Shown here one piece after another: positions 5,103 to 5,127 of a stretch of DNA of 5,127 nt (position 1 is its first letter; each line of letters opens with the position of its first letter). Position numbers and translations under genes: made by a program. A model generated the notes under the pieces. The model was not told where the DNA came from. It saw nothing but the letters and a program-made list of their open reading frames with translations, and did not search any database. The stretch is from Deltaproteobacteria bacterium (GTDB lineage: Bacteria; Myxococcota; Polyangia; Polyangiales; B10-G4). The DNA is taken from positions 1-5,127 of the forward strand of contig JAFDCW010000407.1 of NCBI GenBank assembly GCA_019312705.1, given 5' to 3'.

Positions 5103-5127
5103 GGTGAGACGACGGCCGGGGCCGGGG

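Overview
The window is a GC-rich (visibly well over 60%) stretch of bacterial chromosome. It carries five protein-coding genes, four of which encode predicted cell-envelope proteins. Codon use is strongly GC-biased. The lipoprotein signals, the short disulfide-type modules (CxPCxTDADCG, and CGDGWCDAGE followed by CxxCxxDCG) and a pilin-like protein without a classic leader all point to a Myxococcota (former delta-proteobacterial) genome, perhaps a Polyangia/Sandaracinaceae-like lineage. This placement rests on recognising protein style, not on a database match. No RNA gene, CRISPR array, insertion sequence or phage gene was seen.

Layout. Positions 1-321 (minus) hold the start of a lipoprotein that begins with GTG and runs off the left edge. 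It may be a lytic transglycosylase. A 90-base divergent gap separates it from a plus-strand pair: a pilin-like membrane protein (411-1019) and, overlapping it by ATGA, a 61-residue protein with nine cysteines (1016-1201). A 152-base gap follows, with a 12-base palindrome and a good sigma-54-type -24/-12 element (1322-1336). Next is a 508-residue lipoprotein (1354-2880) with a His/Cys pair placed as in caspase/gingipain-like (clan CD) peptidases and a Cys-rich tail. After it comes a lipoprotein made of two tandem FKBP-type prolyl isomerase domains (2951-3901). The two domains are a gap-free 366-base duplication, and the gene ends in a 15-base tandem repeat that copies its own stop codon. Facing it on the minus strand is a lipoprotein with a LAS-type (M15/VanY/ARB_07466-like) zinc peptidase domain and a Cys-rich C-terminal half (3956-5092).

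Common theme. Four of the genes have lipobox-type signal peptides and the pilin-like one has a membrane anchor. Two are, or may be, peptidoglycan-active (the LAS peptidase and the possible transglycosylase). One is a folding helper (tandem FKBP), one a possible surface or periplasmic protease, and three carry many cysteines probably held as disulfides. Only the 411/1016 pair shows translational coupling. The other genes have their own spacers and need not form an operon. Nothing here is clearly a defence or mobile system. The most unusual points are the uncharacterised His/Cys lipoprotein behind a sigma-54-like promoter, the pilin-like/Cys-rich overlap, and the repeat-multiplied stop codon.
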